In this document: in pieces, positions 47,401 to 62,400 of the stretch
Numbering within the stretch: the first letter of the stretch is position 1
How the letters are laid out: each line of letters begins with the position of its first letter
Source of the DNA: Sanderia malayensis
Lineage: Eukaryota; Cnidaria; Scyphozoa; Semaeostomeae; Pelagiidae
Assembly (NCBI GenBank): GCA_013076295.1
Contig: RQOL01000618.1
Span: 620,001 to 684,000, forward strand
Direction of reading: 5' to 3'
DNA length: 64,000 nt
Position numbers and translations under genes: made by a program
The notes under the pieces: generated by a model
What the model was told of the DNA's origin: nothing
The model's database searches: none
The model's input: the letters and a program-made list of their open reading frames with translations, nothing else

Positions 47401-50400
47401 ACGTTTACCGAATGGAGCTCTTTCAGTCTGTTATAGCCGTCAGAAGCAAATGAATCTGCATCATTCTCTTCTTCTGAGAACCAAAGTTGTACCTACATTT
47501 GGCAAATACACAGAAGCGGATTACACAGAGCTATGGTTCATATACAATAACAAGCTAAGCTTAAACAGCAACATCGGTAACAGTATGTGGAACAACGTTA
47601 GTGGCTTCCTAATATAGCAGTAATATCGTTACTACTTCTATTCACTATATGTCTTCTTCTGTATGAGAAAGAATTTTCCGGAGCATTACTCAAACTTTCT
47701 CAGCAATTACCCAATTCTAGTATGCTTTAGTGTGAATAACAGTTTCAAAATCAGGTTGATACGATAGTCACAGCATTCAATATTTCGTCCTCGCACAGCA
47801 ATTTATCCTTCAAATTTTAAGGATCTAAATGTTTCAACCTTCTTAGGCTTAGAAAATCCAGCATTGAATGCAGTAAACACCCGCGTATAAGAACCTGTGA
47901 ATTCTGCATCCAGCCTATTGTCCAAATACAATAGCCAATTGTATTTTCTATTGTTTTGAGCAGGGAATTCAGCCTGGAAGGTTCTTAACTCACTGGTTCT
48001 TACATGCGGGTGTTTACTGTGTTCTTAAATCTTTGAAGAGCTGAGAACTGCTCTGCACCAAGTACAAAGTCAACAACAGTTAACACACTTATGCCTTACA
48101 TTAACATCAGTTGTTCCAGTGGAAGAACATGTTAGAAAACATCGTAAACGTATTCACAAGAAGAGCTACAGAATAATGCTTTGGTTACCTTTTCAAAGTC
48201 TTCTCTTCCAACACGGCCTATTTTCAGATGGTCAATTTCTCTGAATTGTCTTAGAGAATCAAGAAGTCCTTCAATGGAAGCAGCTGGCCATGGCTTGGCT
48301 GCGGCCAAGAGAAATGCCTTCCAGTCCAAGTATTCACTCCCTACAGACAACTGGCTTGCTATGTCTTGAAGCTAGACAAAAATGAGGAGATATTTGAAAT
48401 ATGCCACGCTATGTAACATCTCATAGCATAGCATGACTCTCATGACTCTCATAGCATATCATGTCTCCGTGATATGTCTGGGGTCAGTATTGACATTTTC
48501 AAGCGGAATTTGGATAACTTCCTACGACTGGTTCCAGATGAACCACTCGTAACTGGATACACATCGCTGCGTAGAGCCGACTCAAACAGCTTGTTGGATA
48601 TGCAAAGCATCATAAAGAGCATTACATTTAAAGTTAAAATGGACTTTCCAGAAAGAGATGAAGTTGAAGAAATGTGATGTTTTAATTGGCGGATGATTAG
48701 ACTCTACCACCATTCAGTCCTTGACTGTGAAATTTTTGATAGTAATTTTTTTAAATTAATTTTCATAGCATGATGATACGATTGCAATGAAACCAAGTTT
48801 GCGTTGCATCTCTTTTTGGCAAGATATAGAAGCAGTTGTGCGAAAGATAGGATATATTCTGCGATAGACGTGAAAAGAGAAGTATTTTAGAACCCGAACC
48901 TGTGTTAGTGTAATTGAGGTCCAGCTGTCTGGCAGTATTTCTGTTCCACTCTAAAACGAACGAAGGCACGCAACATTTTAGCGATAGCACGCAACATAAT
49001 ACATAGTAAGAAAATTGATGAGCGAAAAACAAACACACTACACCAAACTTACAGTGCAAGTTGTTAGGTCCATGAGGGTATCACAGAAGGCTCGTGTGGA
49101 GATTAGGCCAGTCGGAGAAACTTCGATGAACTACGTCAAAAATATTGCCCATTAATATGAGCCAGTAGATTGATTTGGGCCTTGATATCAATATCAGTAT
49201 AGATTTGCGGGCATTAAATAATGAAATTCGCTTCACCTGTTCGTGTAAGGCCAGTAGTTCGACAACGGTGAACGTGTCCTGTTTAGGCTCTTCTTTTGGA
49301 GATGGGGGTGGCGGTGGACTGGGTGTTTTGAATCGCTTCAAGTCCTGGATGGATTGCAACAAAGCAAGTATATAAACAGTGAGTTTACAAACGTATGATA
49401 AACAATCCAATGAGTATGTCAATGAGTCTCTTTCTGTCGAGATACAGCAAAACACAACTCGAGTAACATGTAGACGGAATAGCAAGGTTCGGCTAAAGCG
49501 GCAATAGATTCTGGAAAACTACTCCAAAGACTGTTCTTAAATTAAGTATTCGTGTTACACTTGATATCTATGCGTTGAGTGTCTCAGTAATCGTCGAATT
49601 GAAGTTACTACATATGCGCATTTCAACATATGGATTTCAATGCGCATGTGTAATGGCCCCATTGCAACGAAAGCAAGATAACAGTAGCATGTTCGCCTAA
49701 CAGTAGCTTGGTTGATAAAAAAACCACTGAAAACCAATGATTCTTACATAGTCAATAACAATCTCTTTGTCTTCAAGAATGATGGCGTCTTGAATCTTTG
49801 ACTCCTTTTCAATAGCCTCTCTGGCAATCTTAGTCATCACTTCAATGCTAAAGTACAAATGCTAAAGTTAAAGTACATATAGTGAAATTACAGTCATCAG
49901 AACCTAAGCATGACGACAGAAATAAATATACAGTGAAACATTGACAAATCGACTATTGTTCAAATCTGTCTGTCTCCCCTAATTTTGACATTGTCTTCAC
50001 TTCAGGTTTGATCATGGACAATTGAAAGACGTAGGAGCCAGGGGGCCTAGGGGCATCACTTTTTGCAAAAACATGAAATATGCCCCTTTCATAGTTCAAA
50101 GCGACCCCTTCTAAGACTAAATATGTCACGTGTCATGCCCTTTTGATTATGGTGGCCCCCAACTTTTGGTACGGTTCTGCGCCACTGACAATCAATGCTC
50201 ATTGTACTTCATTGACAAAGCATGATTGGTAAACAATGACGTCACAAAATTGTCTCCAATGACGTCAATCACTTTGTTGACACATTCTATTTTTCAGAAC
50301 TGAAAGGTAAGAAATGCCAAAAATAAAACAGAATTACCTTTCCATCTCATTCAGAAATCGATTTCCAAGCCAATCGTCCATATCCTTATATGAGCCATCC

Positions 50401-53400
50401 GCTTTTGTCTACACAAAGGAAAGGAAAGGAATACAATGGCTGACACACAATGTACTAAATGGACAAAATTTAAATACCACACTTATGTGCCGTGCTGTAA
50501 AACACAGAGACAACGTGCGACACTAGATAAGTGAATGCTGTATGCAAAGTGTACATCGTCGTCTGCAAGAGCTCAAATTGTCAACAAATGCTCTTACATG
50601 AAGTCTCAACAGGATTTAAATTCATTTCTGATCCGTGTAAAAATACTCCGATAAAGCAATAGCATCAATTGGGAGATTATTTCTATGGGATCAAAACGCA
50701 GATTTTTCTATTAATGTTCTGCTGCGATAACAAATAAAAAATATCAAGCAACAAAACAGAGAGGTGATCCTATCCTTTTGATAAATCTTTGCACGTTGCA
50801 ATGTTCGGCTAGAGGAATATTCGCCTAGTTGCAACAAACATACATTGGTCTAAACTTCTCCCAGTGTTAAAAACTTATGGATCAAAGTAGCATTGCCACT
50901 GAAAGGATTATTTTATCAACAAAATGAAAACAAAGAAAAACATAAATTGGTGTTACCTTGAGATCTTGAATGACGGATGTACTTTGTGTTTTAATGACTT
51001 CAAGACGCCTGCGAAGGCCAGCGCCTTCATTGGTAATAGCAAACCTATATTCCTTCATGGATTTCTCGCGGATTTTTTGCTTCTTTTCCTTTTCTTCCTC
51101 CTCTTTTTGCAGCTCGTTGTTATCTTCTGTTGGGACTGCAGAATAATAAACAATAAATCAGTGTTAAGTAGTGGAAGTAAGATTATTAGCAAACTGACAC
51201 GCAAAACGTACACATTTTATAGGAAGATAAAGAGGACAAAGATGAGATTGTCACGGGACTCGGGTTTGGGAAATACTCAGTTCTACCTGGTACGGGAGAT
51301 TCAGTGATTAAACTCTTTCCAGGGGATGTGCCACTCTTTATCTGGCTTCGTCTTCCACCACCAGCCCCCTTTTTGCCTTTTTTCTCTTTCGATTGTATCT
51401 TCATCAGTTCCTTTTCTCTTTCTTTCTCCAATTCAGCGTTTCTTTGAGCCTGTGCTTCTTCCTCTGCAATATCAGCAGCATTCTACGAAAAAAGCAAAAA
51501 TGCTTACTATCTGAGAACCTGTGAGTAAGCCTAATTCGAAGCAACCATGTGATGAAAACGTCCAGCTTACATTGGAAAGTAAAAGCCAACACCTACATTA
51601 GAGACCTTTAACTTAGGAGAATACAAAAGGTAAAGCTCGGCATCAAAGTACGAGGGTCGTATAGGGGGGAGTCATGTTCCCCTGTTCCCTTATAGAAATT
51701 GCATATGTTCCCTCATTGTTCTACGAAGAAATTTCCATTTTTGTGTTCCCTGATCCCTGTTTGCTATCAATGTTCCCTTGTTTCCCGTGTAATTTTCTCA
51801 TGTTCCCTTGTTCCCTTTTTAATTTTGGGCAAGTTCCCCTGTTCCCTGGAACCCCTATATGACCCTCAAGTACACTGTCCTTCATTTATTTAAAAAAATA
51901 ATCAAATTGCAGCTACACAAATGCAGATTAAATGATCCTTTGATGCAAAAAGTGCGAAGATAATAGAGATAAGCTGTTAACAGTATCAAAACAGCCCCCA
52001 CTTACTTGGTTTTCAATGGCTTGAACTGCTGCTTGAAATGCATCAAATAACAACTAGAGCATAAAACAACCAGATAAGTAAACAATTGTATATAAATATA
52101 CCCGTGAAATGGGCTTAAACAACGGGCTTATAGGCTTACAGACTGATACAAGCAAGCACGAGGGATTGAAATAAGAAAAATATTGATGATGATGTCTCAC
52201 CTTTTCATCTGGATCTGCAGGGGGAGTGGGACTGTCAAGTTTCTCCTCTGAAATGACAGTCTTTTCCCTTCTTGGCGTCGACTTCTTCGCTTTAATCTCT
52301 TTCGCAGTAGTCGTTACGTCGCCAGATTTTGGACGACGTGGTACTAATGGTATTCTACAAAAAACATGAAATGAAATGAAATGAAATGTAAAAACAAGAC
52401 AATCGTGTCAAAATGTAGAAAATAACACATTCATATGTACAACGCGCAGCTGAAAAATCGTAAAAAAATCTAAAAAATATCCCATTATATTTGACTTTAG
52501 CAAACGCAGCTATGAATAATGTGGCCTCTCAAAAACGTATCAAGACGACAAAAGCGTTTAGAGATTAAAGCGTTACCACTGGCCAAGGGAGTGTAAAAGT
52601 GATGCTATTGAAAGAGCTTATGACAAAAAGATAATAGTGCTCCAGTCCCTAAGAATATTAAATGCTTATATTAAACGCTTTGCACGACAATATCAGAAAG
52701 TAGAACTGCTTGATAAATGCAATAATATGAAAAAACCTTTTTTTATTTCCTTCGTCTTCTTCTGCATCTGGTGTTTTCGTTTCCTTTTCTCGTTCCCTGG
52801 ACGGTTTCGCAGACAGCGGTTTCGTCTCCAAAAGAACCGGTTCAGGTTCTGTACCAGGCGTGAGCGAAACCGGAAGCTCAACCAAGGGGATTCTACTGAA
52901 AGACAGGCTTTCTTCAGGCAACACTTTTGCTGCGGACGCAAAAACCTCACCATTAACAAAACAGAAAGCCTCCTTGAATTTTGCTATATATCGGGAGTCA
53001 ATAAAATGAATACAAAATTGCAAATTGTTTATTAACATTTAATGCTTCGTTACGTTTGCCCTTGAATGGTCAAACCACTAAGTAAAAATACATAGTTTGC
53101 CATTAAAAAAGTTGATACAGTAATAGGGTATTAATAGCGTCGTAAAATGCTTACACGAACCTTTTTTTTGTCCCGGACCACCCTCCATTCCAACATAGTA
53201 GTCTTTGAGCAGTTTGCACGTTGCTTGGTAACGATCAACTTCGCCTTGCATTAGAGAGATGTGGTGATTCGTCAACAGGCCTAAGTGATCCTCGAGCCAG
53301 CCTTCTTTTATGATGTTGCTCCTCTCCTCCTCAGCTTCCTCCTTCCTAGTGTCGCATATGTCCCACAGTCGTTCGCAAAGATCCTTTACAAAAAGAAACA

Positions 53401-56400
53401 AAACATGCCACAATTGAACTGTGAAAATGTTGAATAAATGAATATTTATTATTAATCTACTGTGTAGGTAAGATGACTTACATCAAGTCTTTGATACATC
53501 TCGGCCTTGGTGTCTTCGTCATCTCTCATATCTTCGGCAATTTCATTGTAATCCTTCTGCCACATTGAAACGAACTCCTGTTTGGCATCAGGTCTCTTCA
53601 AGAACTCAGCAAAATCTTTCCTGCAAGGATAACAAAGGAAAACCATTGGCACACTTGTCTTAGATCTCATTTGGTCAAGGTAATATACCATTATATAAAT
53701 AAAGGTTCCGCTTTCATTTCTCTCTATCAAACCAGTCCCTCGCTTAGATTTCCTTCTACCAAACTGGTACCTTTCTGGCATCGTATTCTAGTAAACCATT
53801 CCACTGACCTCTCCGATTTCCTTCCATTTAAACTAGACTACATGCATTTAAATCTCTTAAAATTAATTCTTCAAATGAATACCTTCTGTTGTACATGTAT
53901 CTATAGATGACCTCCCTTTCAATTCGAACTCTTCTGAAAACATGCTTGCAGTTGGATACATACGAGTCTTCAATGTTCTTCCATTCGTCGACCAAAATAT
54001 CTGCCAGCTCCTGATTGCATTGCATAAATATACCAAACATCAGACACAAAGAAATTATGACATCATTCACATAATCAAAACTTTAACAACGGCCTAAGCT
54101 CATTAAAAATTGAATAAAAAAGCAGAATTGTCTTACGTCATCGATTGGTTCGGTAATATATTCCCATTCAGGCGAACCCGGTTCTGGTTCGGGTGGGCCC
54201 TGTGGCTCAGGTGGTACTTCAACTTCCGGCTCTTTTGCTAAATCAAAGAGAAATTTATTGTTGCAATTACAAATCCATTCTTCATTGACTAAAGAAACTT
54301 TGCAAGGGACCCAAAGATTCGAGAGCAGACAGGAGATCAATCATAAATACAAAAACCTACCTGGAGACTTTCGACCCCTTGACCCTGATCTTGACCCTGA
54401 CCTGGAACTTGACCTTGACCCTTTTCCAGGAGAAGGGCTTCTTCCAGCCTTTTTGCCTGTTTTGTCGTCTTTCTTGTCAGCTGACGGGCTTCTTCCTTTT
54501 TTCTTAGATTTTGCACCGGGTGAGGTACTCCTCTCATCCTTCTTGGAGCCTTTCTTGGAGCCTTTCGGTGAAGCTGGTTTGGCGAGTTTCGACCCGGATT
54601 TCACTGATTTGGCTTCAGAAACTGGAGATGGTGGAGCCTCGGGTACAAGCTCGGGCTGCACTTCAGGAGGAGGCTCTAAAACAGACACTAGGTGTTCAAT
54701 CAAAGTAGTTACGACAAGCAGCAAATTCAAAGGGAGACAATTTGAAAACTAGTCCAGTGGACTGTTAATAAATATCTTTAGGTACGTTCGTGATAAAAAG
54801 TTCATCTTACCTTCTTTGGGAGCGGGCTCTGGTTCAACAATATCGGCCAGCTCCTAAAAAATTATACGAAATAGTTGAATGATAGTGGATTGTCCTAAAT
54901 ATAATTCAACATCATGCAATCTGATATAATCTCAATCAGTTTGAATCATACCTTGCCTTTTTCTTCTTGTGGCGCATTCATCTGCACGCAAGACAAAAGT
55001 CAGATTAGCCAGGTCATTACATTAGTTTGAAAGAGTCCTGGCTACTTTGTTTAACAGACATGATAACACAGACATTAACTCAGACAGGCACAACTGCTTA
55101 AGCTCAAAGAGACATCAACTTACTTTTTGCAACAAGTCTTCAACAACAGTCACGAGTTCTTCATGTAACACATCTGAAGTGAAAAGGAAAATGAATGAGC
55201 CCTATAGGGTCCGCCATCTATCATACATGGGAAGTTGTTCAAAACATCGATAAAAATAATCTTCCACAGTTGTACAATGAAACGCATAATTAAATCTTCT
55301 GGAGCTAATAATTCATTTTTGGGATCCTCAAGGCAAAAACAATGACTATGATATGGTTTATTTATGACTATCCTAATAATGAAACGAACCAAAGAGAATT
55401 TGTTTTTACAAATCAAATAGTTCACTCACCTTTCGGTCTATCAGCATTTAGCTTATGCAAAACTCCAAACTTTCCGTACCACTTTTCAAGTTTAGGTAGA
55501 GTGTCTTGGAAGCCAGACAACCTGAAAATAGATAATAGAAAATCAATAATCCTGCCAACAGAAAGACAGTAATAAGCACAAGGTCGTTTGTAGTTAAGCG
55601 GTATATAATCCGCATTTAAGAAACCGACCTGATCTGGACCTGTTCTCGGTCGTTGGACGGGTCCATTACCGGCTGGACTTTTGCTTGTGTCATTGTTCCG
55701 GTATAGGCACCTTCCGGAGGAGGATTGAACTCTTGATGGAACTCGTCTGCGCTTGTCGGATCGTCTGAGAAAACAAAGAGAATGCATGACTGTCAGGGTG
55801 GATAAATGTAGCAACGAATGGATGAATAAATAAAATCATGTGAACATTAGTAACTATATACAAAAATAAGTAAAATAACTCCAAATGTACACTACATGTA
55901 AGAGTAATTAAGTGTATTAAGATGTATTTACATGTTCTTCCTTCTGCTCTTCGAAGAATAATTTCATCATCCAGATCAAATAAGCAAACTAAATCTAGGC
56001 CACTTTTAACTGCATACGACTGTAAAAAAAGACAATTAGAACCAACAAATAAATCTTGAATCAAAATTGTAAAGAAAAAAGACATCATATTGCAAAGAAA
56101 AACGTTGAAAAATTAAGTTAGACCATGCGCCTGTACAAATGTTAGTTTGAACTCGTACCTCGTTCGATGGATGGGGATCGGGTACTAATTTGGACTTTTT
56201 TGCTTTCTTGGAAACACTGCTAGTTTTGCTGCTACTAGCAACGGCATCATATCCGGTCAATTCTTTCTCAAGTAGCTAAAACAGAAAAAAATGTTTTTTA
56301 TCATCAAAATTTTCTTCATTTGCTGTCAAAGAAAAACAGTATCTTTAATTACCTTTGCTTGATTAATTGTTGATGGAAATCCGTCCAAAACCCAACCAGT

Positions 56401-59400
56401 ACCATCTGGAACATTTCTATTTCAAAAAATTATAAAACAGCCATGATAAAGCATTAAAAAGCACTGCAATATCGAGTGATTAATCAACCATAATCACGTT
56501 TGCAAGATTGCTCATCAGTCCGGGGTGATTTAAGCTGCTTAGTCTCATATACAATGCAGCGTCTAATGCCGGCAATGACGTCAAATCAGGCCACAGTTGA
56601 GGTTATTTCAAGAAACATTTCTTGATGTTTTTACCTTGAAAATGACCTTGTTATTGATTGTGTTTTGAGACCACCGTCATTACTAATTCTTAAAAAGAGC
56701 ATTACTAAGGTTGTGATAATTATTGGATAATAATTTTGAAAATGACTCGCCTAATGGTATCAACAACGATGTCAACAATGATGGCATCAGAGATGGGTTT
56801 TCCTTTCTTCAGCATGGCAAAAGCTTTGGCACCAAGCTTGGCTCTGCTCGTAAACTGCAATGCAAATGAAACCAAATTGAAGTGAAACATAAAACTTGCA
56901 TTGTGCTGTCTGCTTCAACATCAATCACTCTACTTAACATCAATCCATCGCTGGTGAGAAAAAAACAAAAGGGTACAGAAAATAAGGGTGAAAAATAAGG
57001 AAAAAGACGGAGAGGAAAGTACGTTAAATAAGATCAAAACAAAGAAAGTAGCTATTGGTAAAAGAGAGAAAGGAAAGAAAGAAGAAAGTAAAAAGGGATA
57101 AGGAAGAAGGGAAGAAAAAGAAGAGTTGGACTAGAAAGAAGAAGCTAAAAAGAGTAAGAAGTTGAGAAAATGAAGGAAAATGGAATAATAAGCACAACAA
57201 CGAATATTAATGGCAATAAAAAACATTTGATAAAAACCCACTATTAATGCCGAAGTAGCGGATTTGAAACTTTGTGGAGATCCAATAGTTTTTATGGATT
57301 CAGTTTTAGCTGAGCCTGGTTGTTTCGACTCGGTTTGATCGGGTTGCTTGGATTCGCTGCTGTCCGCTGCTGTTGAAATGCCCTGCTCGGAATGATCAGC
57401 TTGTTTGTCAGCAGTCGAAAACTGGACAACACTCTCATCTATAATGATAAAGAAACAAATAATAAACCGCCTCTTTACTCTAAGTGCACCAAATTGGCAC
57501 ATTAATGTACTAAATGTAATTATTAACCAAGCAGGAGGATTGAGGCCGAAATGTTCTATTTTCCATAATATAACAACGCATCCCATACCTTTACCGATTG
57601 TTGCTTCAATTTCCGTCTCATTTATAGTACTTTGCTTAGCACTCAAGTCTTCCGCTGAATCTTGCTCGAAACCCTGCAAAAATCAAACATTTTCCACCTG
57701 ACAAAGTACTCCCACACAACACACAGACATAAACACATGCATTGACAACGCAGTACCATGTGCTGTATTCGTGTAACCAAGTTATATCAAGACATGCAGA
57801 CAAACCTTTGGCGTTTCTGTATCTTCTTCAATTGTCTCTTTATTCTTATACGCCTCCAAGGCCTCCTCGACAATTTCATCAACGTTGATATTCACAACAC
57901 GATGAGCTATAAACAAAGAAGTTCAGATAAAATAAGAGGCGTCAAGGGCATCTCTAACAAAACAGAATGATACGTAGGTTAAACAATGAAACAGCATACT
58001 TGCTACAAGATGTTGTATGGCAGTTGACTTCCCGCTAAAGAATTTTCCAATTACACAGATTTTTAAGGGACAAGGTGGAAAGAGAGGGGCTGGCGGAGGA
58101 GGCTGAAATCGAAAAATGAAACAAAGCACACATTATTGTCTGATAAAATCATGGTTTGAATAGGACTGGGTTAGGGTAGATGCCATTGAAGTGGTTGGAG
58201 AAGATCAGATTGGATTGGATTGGAGAAGAATGGACGTCAGTAACGTGGAATGGACTTATACCATATTGCCTCACTTGAAAGCGTATCCGGATATCAACGC
58301 ATGCGCCTTTAAATTGGGTCCGCCTATAAGCGGAGTACTGGGGTAGAAAATATTTATCGACATGACATCGAAATATATTTACGATTCTAACTATAACTTT
58401 TTAATACTACAAGCCGGAGGAGAAAACTAGCTGGATTAATGGCAAATATTTTGACCTCAGCACGAAAATTAATTTACCTCAGGTGGCGATACGATGTTAA
58501 ACATTCGATGAAGAATATGGCCTAATATGACATTGTCTTGGGGCGGATCCTGAGGCTCTTGGCTTTCTGTATCTCGATTAGCTTTCCATTCACCAGAAAA
58601 TTGCTTGGAGAAAAAGCATAATAGGTGAACAGTATGTTGATAGCAAATGAAGAGTTGCAACACAAGGTGTGACAATATGCGACTCATGAAGAGAAAAAGA
58701 TATTGGAGAGAAGAAGATATTAAAGAGAAATTGAAGAAAAAGCGACGAACAAAGAAATAAGTCGAGGAGGCAAAAGTTATGGAGGGTAAAAAATGACAAA
58801 GAATGAAAGACAAGCAAAAAATAATGTTGAATGAAAATGTAAGCCACAGAGGTCAAGGAAAAAATTGTAAAATAGCAAGAAGAGCGAAAGAAGTGAAAAA
58901 TATATATGAATATGAAAGAAGATAAAAGGGAGACCATCTGATGCATAAAAATACAGGATGACCCCTTGTTATATTCATGTTATACCTTGTATTCTTTGAA
59001 ATCTTCTTCATCTAGTAATAATTCCTTATCTTCATCAATCCCAACAATCCCAACCGATTCATCATTTACATCCAATTGCTAAGAGCAAGCAATGCAAAAA
59101 TTGATGGCATACAATGTCACAAGTCAAAATTCTTTCAAATAAACCATAACCAGAAATAGTACCGTACTACTACTCCATACTCCATACCAAAAACTACGAC
59201 TAATTCCTTGGCGAGGACTTAAATAGATATTTCTTACCTCAGGCTGATAAAGAGGCTTTCCTTCAAGAAACAAAGCTTTCCATTCTCTCACTAGTTTCGG
59301 TGGTAGAAGCCTTGATAAGAAGTATGATAAAAAATGATATGTAGGAAATTATAATTATGGTCTCGTATGGGACTGACTTCACAACAAAGTAACTAATCCA

Positions 59401-62400
59401 GCATGTTTTGCACAACAAACCGTTGCAGAAGAATCTCAATAAGTCAGTCTAAAGGAAATGAAAAATACATCGGATTCGATGTGGCTAAGACCAATTAAAT
59501 TAGAAATCTGAGTGAAATTGGGGCCAGAGCGAAAGGGAGACGGTGAAAATGTTCGACATATTTCAGTTTGATTTGAGCTTCACAAGTTTAATTAAATCCC
59601 CTTAAGACTTGCGGTAGCAAATGGCTTATCAAAATGCATATTGGGTATCAATAGTGTAGAAACATGGCATAGCAATGAATCAGCACAATGGGAAACAAAA
59701 TTACTTGTCTGTCAGCTCCCTGTATTCTCCAACCTTACAAGAAAAGTCAACAATTTCCAACAGCATCTAAAAATAAAATATACAACGAAATCAATAAATA
59801 GAAAATTTAACTCGAACTTCATGGCATGTTGGAAAATTGTGAGAAAACTGTGAAAGCCAACAGAGTGGTGAAAAAGAAGCGTACGTCTCGACAAATGTTG
59901 TATCTCTTGGCATATTTCTGCTTGGCCTTTTCAGCAACTATTGTGTTGTGCAGCTTAATGTTCTCCTTTACTTCGTTGTCATACTCATGTTTTGCTTGTC
60001 GACATAATTCCTATGCAATGCAGTTAAAAATGTGAACAGGCGATGATTTACATGCAAAGACTTTACCATTATACACACTGTTGGACTTATATACATTATA
60101 TATTCCGAGTGTATATTATATACACTCGGAATTTTGAATCGAGTCAATTGTGGAGTAACTTACTGCTTCTTTTTCAAGGGAGTCTGTGAAGTCCTTTAGT
60201 CTTCTCTCAGAAAATTGCTGTTCTCTTGCCATCCTATAGGGCGTGAAGGATGGGTTAAACCAGCCACGCTAAACTACTGTAATTTATCAAGTCAAAAAAT
60301 TGTGGTTCAGAAGGTAAAAAAATCGTAAGTTAAATAAGTCAAGTAATTAAAACAAACCAAGTAATAGTGGGTAAACAAATCAAACTTGAGGCAAATGCAT
60401 CAAGCAATTGTAATCGAATGCGTCAAGGAATAAAAACGCCAAATAGAAGTGTTAAAGACATAGCTGACCTATTTCTTTTGATGACTTCCTTCTCGTGTCT
60501 AACATGCATCAACTGGACTGCGATTCGGCGCTCCATCTGAGATTGCCTCATCAGTCTGTTTACCAGCATTTCTTCACGGTGTGCCTCCTAATCACAAAGC
60601 AGTGCATAAGTCAAACACGTAAGAAATAGGTAAACACAAAAAGTAAACAAAATATTACGATAAATAGCTTTTCAACCTATTTTACAAAGCAACTCAAGCA
60701 TGTATCGCGAAAAAATGTTTACAATAACTTGAAGATTCTACAACATGATATGAATCACCAAATACCAAAATGTTGCAAATATACTGCTGCAGCATTTGTC
60801 CTCATCGTTGCTATCATAGTAATCAATTACTCAGTTCACAATAACGAACCATTTACGGCGTTTTACCTGTTGGGCTTCATGAGATTTCAGTTGTTCCACC
60901 AAAACCCGTCTTCTTCGCTTCTCTCTCTCCTGGAAGCAAACGACAAGTTTCAAAAGGCATGAAACAACACACAAGAGTCGAATATCAATTAAGATGTGTA
61001 CAATTAGCACATGTTGCTCTTTTGCAAAAGTCAAGACACAATCTGCAGGGGCGATTACAGTTGCACTATTGCAGTAAATTTGGTTTACTGCATTGAAACA
61101 ATATTTAGATTTACAAGGCGCAATAATAAAGACAGTAAAAGCTAAATTAAAATGCACCCCAGTTATGTTTCAAGCGTTTTCTAATACTCTCCCCATCTCG
61201 AATGCGGGTTACCTCAAAAAACTCACTATTTCAAACTTGAGAGCAACTTTCCATTAGGAACAAGACCACATTGGTTACTCGGGACATCTAGAGCTCTTTA
61301 CATGTTTACATGAAGCAAATAGTCAAACAGGTGAGGGCATTAAATCATACCTTTCGTGCTTTTGAGTCCTCGTCAAGCTGCTTCCTAATCTTCAATATGT
61401 AGTCGTCTTTTATAGCTGGCTGACAACACGAATTAAAAACGTTGTGATTCATATAATTTATCTAATGATTTTTACCAAGTCTGAACAATAGTAATTGCTA
61501 CAAACGAGCAAAGTGGATCAAAACAGACTTTCGTGAACGTAAATAAGCACCTTCTGTTTTGCGAATGTTGCAGTGTTATCACTTTTAGAAGGTTTTGTTT
61601 GCAGAAATATATTGATATCTGTGTCGACATTGCTGCGAATGATAAGAAACCGGAACGTTCATCACAACAAAGAATGGAGGGAGTTAGCATGTAATCTAAT
61701 AAAGCATATATTACTACCATAACAAATCTATTATGGCCCCCTCTCTATTAAGGCCCCTCTCTATTATGGTCCCCTCTCTTTTAAGGGCCCCTCTCTATTA
61801 CGCCCCCTTCTCTAATAAGCCCCCTCTAAAGCCTCAACAATTAAATAAGGCCCCAGACTCAATATGGATTTTACAAAACGTATTTAGCTATGATAGTTGA
61901 ATTCAAACCGACCTCCTGTCCATGTCAAGCGGACTCATTGGCGGTGGCATGGTCTTGAGACTGTTTTCAAATTTGTTGATGTTCGAATAAACGGACTGCA
62001 CAAGGTAAAATGCAATTCTATCATTACGAAACTCAGATGAGAGAGAGGAAAAGCATCCGATTATAATGAATGGCTTGAAGTAACATAATAAGATGGATGG
62101 CTTACTTGAGACATACGATCTCTTAATAAAGCATCTTTATTCTTTCCCTGTTTCTACAAATTCACAGATAAATAAACGCGATTAAGATGAAGATTTAACA
62201 AATGTGGACCATTGATTGTAGCTACAAGCTGCACATATGATTTAGATAGGATTTGAGTGCTATCAAACCATTTCGGGCTTCGTTGTGTCTTCGTTGTGAT
62301 CGAGAAAACAAGAGGAATTGAAGCAAATATCAAAATATTTTACCTTGCTCTCAGGTGGTTTTGGGATTTTGACAGTTGCTTCTTTGATTTTTTGCATTGT

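Noticed and set aside
54258..54752. 164-codon plus-strand frame
   Set aside because: Antisense shadow of the SPEF2 Ser/Lys/Pro-rich exon 54361-54675.
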